Shown here: positions 60,508-64,000 of the stretch, one piece after another
How positions within the stretch are numbered: position 1 is the stretch's first letter
Layout of the letters: each line of letters starts with the position of its first letter
NCBI RefSeq assembly: GCF_018704125.1
Contig: NZ_JAGTIS010000010.1
Span: 62,001-126,000, forward strand
Length of the DNA stretch: 64,000 bases
Direction of reading: 5' to 3'
Source: Metapseudomonas boanensis
GTDB lineage: Bacteria; Pseudomonadota; Gammaproteobacteria; Pseudomonadales; Pseudomonadaceae
Notes under the pieces: generated by a model
Told to the model about the DNA's origin: nothing
The model's database searches: none
The model's input: only the letters and a program-made list of their open reading frames with translations
Program-made: the position numbers and the translations under genes

Positions 60508-61000
60508 TCGCGAATCGGCCTCTACACAGCCGATCCCCCATTCGGTATGGAGCAACCCCTGGCATTTCATCGCCTTCGGTTTCGGTTCCGGCACATTGCC
60601 CAAGGCGCCCGGCACCTGGGGCTCGATGGTGGCGCTGCCGTTCATCCCGTTGTGGCAGATGCTGCCCGACTGGGGCTACTGGCTGATGCTCGGGGTGACC
60701 ATGCTGTTTGGCTTCTGGCTCTGCGGCAAGGTGGCCGATGACCTGCGCGTGCATGACCATGAAGGCATCGTCTGGGACGAGATGGTCGGCATGTGGATCA
60801 CCCTCTGGCTGGTGCCGGAAGGCTGGCACTGGCTCCTGCTAGGCTTTGTAGTGTTCCGGGTGATGGATATCGTCAAGCCCTGGCCGATCCACTGGATCGA
60901 CCGTCACGTCCATGGCGGCGTGGGGATCATGCTCGATGACGTGCTGGCCGGCGTGTTCGCCTGGTTGGCAATGCAGCTGATTATCTGGGGCCTGGCCTAA
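60500..61000 (+). CDS. pgpA: Phosphatidylglycerophosphatase A
   Basis: 166 aa from a GTG at 60500, with GGGAG five bases upstream. FGSGTLPKAPGTWGSMVALP, GIVWDEMVGMWITLW, RVMDIVKPWPIHWIDRHVHGGVGIMLDDVLAG carry the conserved acidic residues of the PgpA family; three to four membrane segments. Removes phosphate from phosphatidylglycerophosphate in the inner membrane. Overlaps the thiL end, as in other pseudomonads. Confidence 0.95.
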   Translation: MTDRESASTQPIPHSVWSNPWHFIAFGFGSGTLPKAPGTWGSMVALPFIPLWQMLPDWGYWLMLGVTMLFGFWLCGKVADDLRVHDHEGIVWDEMVGMWITLWLVPEGWHWLLLGFVVFRVMDIVKPWPIHWIDRHVHGGVGIMLDDVLAGVFAWLAMQLIIWGLA

Positions 61001-61047
61001 GGCTCCAGGGAGCATTCGTCGGGAGGGGGCCTGCGGGAGGGCGGGTG

Positions 61048-61273
61048 ATGCGCCATTGGATACTGGGTGTTCTGATCGCCTGCCTCGTCCTGCCCGTGGC
61101 GCGGGCACAAGACCTACCGTCAAGTGAAATTCGCCTGGCCAGTGAAGTCTGGCCGCAACATACCAAGGCTGACGGCACTGGTCGCCAGTGGCGAGTTGCG
61201 TCCACTGTTCAAACGCTGGAAGCAGCCTTACCCCTTCGACAAGGACCTGGAGACGCCCCATGCCGCGCAGTGA
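61048..61273 (+). pseudogene. Solute-binding protein gene with large internal deletion
   Basis: The first ~36 codons give a signal peptide (HWILGVLIACLVLPVARA) and the mature start PSSEIRLASEVWPQHTKADG typical of a family-3-like periplasmic binding protein. From ~61170, a different frame encodes the normal end of such proteins, LTALVASGELRPLFKRWKQP and then [14 protein letters not shown], with the stop at 61271-61273. About 200 central codons are missing, and the two ends are out of frame. The deleted gene's tail still overlaps the ATG of the protease gene at 61260. Confidence 0.75.
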
Positions 61274-61913
61274 GTCATACCTGGCAGCCCTCATCCTGCT
61301 GACCGTTGCGAACTTCGCCGGAGCGGCCCAGGTGCAGGTCGTCGGGCTTTTTCCCGGCGCCGCGGTGATCAACGTCGACGGCCAGCGCAAGCTGGTGAAG
61401 GTCGGGCAGACTGGCCCGGGCGGCGTCCAGGTGATCAGCGCCGACAGCAAGGGCGCGGTGCTGCGGGTCGACGGTGTCGAGCGCGCTTATGGGCTGTCCC
61501 GGGAATACAACGAGATGGGCAGCACCGGCTCACCGCAGAAGACGCAGCTGAGTGTCGCTCGCGGTAACGATGGCCACTTCCAGGTGGCGGGTTCGATCGA
61601 TGGCCACCCGGTGCAATTTTTGATCGATACCGGCGCGACCAGTGTGGCGATGAACGAGAACCAGGCACGTCGCCTGGGCATCGATTACCGGGTGACCGGG
61701 CTGCCGATGAAGGCCAGTACCGCAGCAGGTACCGTCAACGCCTGGCGCGTGAAGTTCGACCGCGTCAAGGTCGGGGCCATCGAGGTGCTTGGCGTCGAAG
61801 GCGCAGTCATCGAGGGCGGGGCCCCGGTCGACGTGCTGCTGGGCATGAGCTTTCTCAACCGTGTCCGTTGGCGCGAAGAACAAGGTGTGCTGATGCTGGA
61901 GTCCAAATTCTAG
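61260..61913 (+). CDS. Periplasmic retropepsin-like aspartic protease
   Basis: 217 aa from the ATG at 61260. N-terminal signal-like segment [18 protein letters not shown]. The C-terminal half has [23 protein letters not shown] (~120-142), with the DTGA catalytic motif, and [20 protein letters not shown], as in the bacterial clan-AA aspartic protease family (TIGR02281-like). Probably active as a dimer in the periplasm; substrate unknown. The start lies inside the tail of the deleted binding-protein gene. Confidence 0.87.
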   Translation: MPRSESYLAALILLTVANFAGAAQVQVVGLFPGAAVINVDGQRKLVKVGQTGPGGVQVISADSKGAVLRVDGVERAYGLSREYNEMGSTGSPQKTQLSVARGNDGHFQVAGSIDGHPVQFLIDTGATSVAMNENQARRLGIDYRVTGLPMKASTAAGTVNAWRVKFDRVKVGAIEVLGVEGAVIEGGAPVDVLLGMSFLNRVRWREEQGVLMLESKF

Positions 61914-62029
61914 GGGCCCGCCGTGGCCGTGATCGACCAATTCGATACTTATCCCCAACCATTCAATCTGACTCGCCGGATAGTGCTGCTGCTACAATGC
62001 CGGCCTTGCGAATCTCCAGGAGTTTCTCG

Positions 62030-62644
62030 GTGTCTGTCGTCTTTGTCGCCGCCTCCCAGCTGCCCACACCTTTCGGCGTGTTCACCATGCATGGCTTCCT
62101 CGATGAGGCCAATGGCAAGGAACACGTAGCCCTGACCCTTGGCGAGGTGGCCGACGGTGCGCCCGTGCTGGGCCGCCTGCACTCCGAATGCCTGACCGGC
62201 GATGCGCTCTTCAGCCTGCGCTGTGATTGCGGGTTCCAGCTGGAGGCAGCCCTGCGTGCCATCGCCAATGAAGGCCGCGGCGTGCTCCTCTACCTGCGTC
62301 AGGAAGGGCGCGGTATCGGCCTGCTGAACAAGATCCGCGCCTATGAGCTGCAGGATGGTGGGGCGGATACCGTGGAAGCGAACGAGCGCCTGGGGTTCGG
62401 CGCTGACCAGCGTGACTACGCCATGTGCCAGCCGATGCTCGAGCACCTGGGCATTACCGCCGTGAAGCTGATGACCAACAACCCGCGCAAGGTCAAGGCG
62501 CTGGAAAGCTACGGCCTCAATGTGGCCGAGCGAGTCCCGCTGCAGACCGGCCTCAATCCGCATAATCGCAAGTACCTGGCCACCAAGGCCGGCAAGCTTG
62601 GGCACATGCTCGGCAACCTGCATCAGGCGGAAGCCGAGTCTTGA
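62030..62644 (+). CDS. ribA: GTP cyclohydrolase II
   Basis: 204 aa from a GTG at 62030, with CCAGGAG eight bases upstream. Zinc-site motif [24 protein letters not shown] (~47-70, three Cys), [22 protein letters not shown] and [15 protein letters not shown] are all intact. It opens riboflavin synthesis by converting GTP to the pyrimidine precursor, and makes up for the degenerate cyclohydrolase half of RibBA. TACAAT at 61993-61998 may be the -10 of its promoter. The next gene starts on its stop (TTGA). Confidence 0.96.
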   Translation: MSVVFVAASQLPTPFGVFTMHGFLDEANGKEHVALTLGEVADGAPVLGRLHSECLTGDALFSLRCDCGFQLEAALRAIANEGRGVLLYLRQEGRGIGLLNKIRAYELQDGGADTVEANERLGFGADQRDYAMCQPMLEHLGITAVKLMTNNPRKVKALESYGLNVAERVPLQTGLNPHNRKYLATKAGKLGHMLGNLHQAEAES

Positions 62645-63060
62645 GCCGGCCCGAGGTTCGCCGCCGGTTGTCCGCGGCCTGGTGGTGCCAGCTGGGCCTG
62701 ACCCTGTCGCCGCTGTTCCTGGTCAGCCTGTTGTTCGGCGATCGTGAACCTCTGCTGCCCGTGCTGCAGATGCCGATGTTCATAGCCGGGCTGGCCTCGA
62801 TGTTCCTCAGTCTGCGGTTGTTCAGCGGCTACAAGCGCGCCTTGGTGGCGACTGAGGCCGCACTGGACGGACCTGAAGAACCGGCAGCCTGGGAAGCCCT
62901 GGCCAACAGCCGGCGCCGCGCTTTCCTGGCCGCGGGACTGCCGGCCTGGATCGCCGCCCTGGGCGTATTCGTCGGCCTCAATGGCGTCGCCCTGTTCCTC
63001 CTTGCCTTGAGCAGCGTCGTGTTGCTCTACCTCTATCGAATTCCCCGCCAACTCGCCTGA
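62641..63060 (+). CDS. Hypothetical membrane protein (139 aa)
   Basis: Start TTG at 62641 overlapping the ribA stop. Two pairs of hydrophobic segments: [16 protein letters not shown] and [17 protein letters not shown], then, after a cytoplasmic helix, [19 protein letters not shown] and [17 protein letters not shown]. No known family recognised; the same position in P. aeruginosa holds a hypothetical gene (PA4046, from memory). Its TGA overlaps the ATG of the next gene (TGATG). Confidence 0.8.
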   Translation: MSRPEVRRRLSAAWWCQLGLTLSPLFLVSLLFGDREPLLPVLQMPMFIAGLASMFLSLRLFSGYKRALVATEAALDGPEEPAAWEALANSRRRAFLAAGLPAWIAALGVFVGLNGVALFLLALSSVVLLYLYRIPRQLA

Positions 63061-63857
63061 TGCGCCGGCTTACCGCTCTCCTGCTGCTCTGCCTGGCGTT
63101 GCCCGCTGCGGCCCAGTTGCGGGTGGTGAGCCTGGCGCCGTCGCTGAGCGAGGTGATGCTCGAACTCGAGGCGGGCGACATGCTGGTCGGCGTGCTCGAT
63201 GCCGGAGAACGACCGGCCGCCCTGGCTGGCCTGCCCTCGGTTGGACGCTATGGCCAGCTGCAGGCAGAAAGCCTGCTGAGCCTGAAGCCCGATCTGGTGC
63301 TGCTCTGGCCCGATAGCGTTGGTGCCGCCGGCCGCGAGCAGTTGCGCAAGCTCGACGTCCCGCAGTTGGTCGTGGCTCCGCGCGACCTCGTGCAACTGGC
63401 CGGAGCCTTCGCCGAGATCGGCGCACGTATCGGTCGGCCGGAAAAGGGGCGCCAGTTGGCAGAGCGGTTCGCAGCGGGGCTCGCCGAGTTGCGCCAGCGT
63501 TACCGCCGCGCGGTGCCGCTTCCGGTTTTCTATCAAGTGTGGGATCAGCCGCTCTATACGTTGGGCGGCCAGCAGATCATCAGTGATGCGTTGCGCGTCT
63601 GCGGGGCTGAGAATGTCTTTGCCGAGCTAGCCCTGCCGGCACCGCAGGTCAGTGTCGAAGCCGTGCTGCAGCGCAATCCTCAGGTCATCCTGGTCAGCGA
63701 GCCCGCCCAGGTCAAGGCCTGGGAGGCCTGGCCGCAGTTGGCGGCGGTGCGCAACAAACAAGTCTGGCCCGTGCCCGATCGCGGCCTGGAGCGGCCGAGT
63801 TTCCAGATGCTGGGGGCGATGGAGGCGCTGTGCCAGCTACTGGCGCGCGCCCCGTAG
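63060..63857 (+). CDS. Cobalamin-binding periplasmic protein, BtuF-like
   Basis: 265 aa. Signal peptide [19 protein letters not shown], then LRVVSLAPSLSEVMLELEAGD (typical BtuF/FepB-type start), SLLSLKPDLVLLWPDS and YTLGGQQIISDALRVCGAENVFAEL. It fits the cluster-A-3 helical-backbone binding proteins that carry cobalamin or chelated iron. No btuC/btuD genes are adjacent. Its stop TAG (63855-63857) lies inside a REP hairpin. Coupled to the upstream membrane protein by TGATG. Confidence 0.85.
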   Translation: MRRLTALLLLCLALPAAAQLRVVSLAPSLSEVMLELEAGDMLVGVLDAGERPAALAGLPSVGRYGQLQAESLLSLKPDLVLLWPDSVGAAGREQLRKLDVPQLVVAPRDLVQLAGAFAEIGARIGRPEKGRQLAERFAAGLAELRQRYRRAVPLPVFYQVWDQPLYTLGGQQIISDALRVCGAENVFAELALPAPQVSVEAVLQRNPQVILVSEPAQVKAWEAWPQLAAVRNKQVWPVPDRGLERPSFQMLGAMEALCQLLARAP

Positions 63858-63883
63858 GAGCGAGCAAGCTCGCTCCTACGGGG
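63850..63883. terminator. REP hairpin between convergent BtuF-like and dxs genes
   Basis: CCCCGTAGGAGCGAGC pairs perfectly with GCTCGCTCCTACGGGG around AA: 16-bp arms. It contains the BtuF-like gene's stop codon and ends at the dxs stop. There is no T-run, so it probably acts as a REP-type transcript barrier. Confidence 0.75.
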
Positions 63884-64000
63884 TCATTGGTCCAGCAAGG
63901 CCATCCGCGTGCGGATCGATGCTTCGATACCCGCGGCATCCAGACCGCATTCGGCGAGCATTTCCGCCGGCTTGGCGTGTTCGACGTAGTAGTCCGGCAG
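63884..64000 (-). CDS. dxs: 1-deoxy-D-xylulose-5-phosphate synthase (C-terminal 38 aa)
   Basis: The frame enters from the right edge and ends with TGA at 63884-63886. The visible part reads [20 protein letters not shown] then [18 protein letters not shown], the well-conserved C-terminus of Pseudomonas Dxs. dxs lies at this place relative to ribA in P. aeruginosa. The enzyme makes DXP from pyruvate and glyceraldehyde 3-phosphate for isoprenoid, thiamine and pyridoxal synthesis. Confidence 0.85.
   Translation of the reverse strand: MPDYYVEHAKPAEMLAECGLDAAGIEASIRTRMALLDQ

Overview
The window is high-GC gammaproteobacterial chromosome and almost certainly a Pseudomonas. The reasons are gene-level matches (bauABC with bauR, cueA-cueR, an OprG-type OmpW porin, FtnA-type ferritin, FabV, the nrdR-ribD-ribE-ribBA-ribH-nusB-thiL-pgpA-ribA block running into dxs), Pseudomonas-type REP sequences and a RAYT remnant. 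From memory, gene order partly follows P. aeruginosa PAO1 in three separate blocks that are not adjacent there, so this is a different species. No rRNA, tRNA, CRISPR array, prophage or intact transposase was seen.

Layout. 0-2 kb: the start of a ChlI-like ATPase diverges from aroF (DAHP synthase), which has a long leader holding two short ORFs rich in Tyr/Phe/Trp codons around a strong terminator, an apparent attenuator. 2-5.7 kb: copper export (cueA-cueR, copZ) with two CueR-type promoters. 5.8-10.9 kb: TetR repressor and an RND pump (adaptor and pump, no outer-membrane factor). 11-16.5 kb: two MFS transporters, a duplicated pair of PepSY-like periplasmic proteins with cytochrome b561, and a preQ1-I riboswitch before yhhQ. 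16.6-24 kb: adenine/adenosine deaminase, YigZ-like protein, TetR and the beta-alanine catabolic cluster bauR/bauABC. 24-37.8 kb: a mosaic stretch with a RAYT fragment between inverted REPs, BRO-like protein, FAD oxidase, fabV, NYN/LOTUS protein, a nonsense-mutated LEA14 lipoprotein gene, a triple intergenic repeat, PhyH dioxygenase, NAT, a sodium:solute symporter, LysR, RIO kinase and ferritin.

37.8-45.6 kb is a cobalamin locus. cobW-cobN and cbtB-cbtA diverge from an intergenic region with two back-to-back cobalamin riboswitches, and cobE-cobM follow. 45.7-54.3 kb holds two sugar-nucleotide SDR enzymes, the OmpW porin, a zinc-responsive ABC cluster with a Zur-like box, a thioredoxin/TPR protein, a methyltransferase and a YbaY-like lipoprotein. 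54.5-64 kb is the riboflavin block: nrdR-ribD, then an FMN riboswitch with a ~200-nt extra arm, a 46-codon ORF and ribE-ribBA-ribH-nusB-thiL-pgpA, followed by a solute-binding-protein gene with an internal deletion, an aspartic protease, ribA, a membrane protein, a BtuF-like protein and the end of dxs.

The main themes are metal and cofactor homeostasis (Cu, Zn, Co/B12, Fe storage, FMN, queuosine precursor) and dense RNA-level control: four riboswitches of known classes and one predicted peptide attenuator. Most non-coding space is taken by repeat families, and three genes end inside such repeats. Database relatives are named from recognition of the protein sequences; no search was run.
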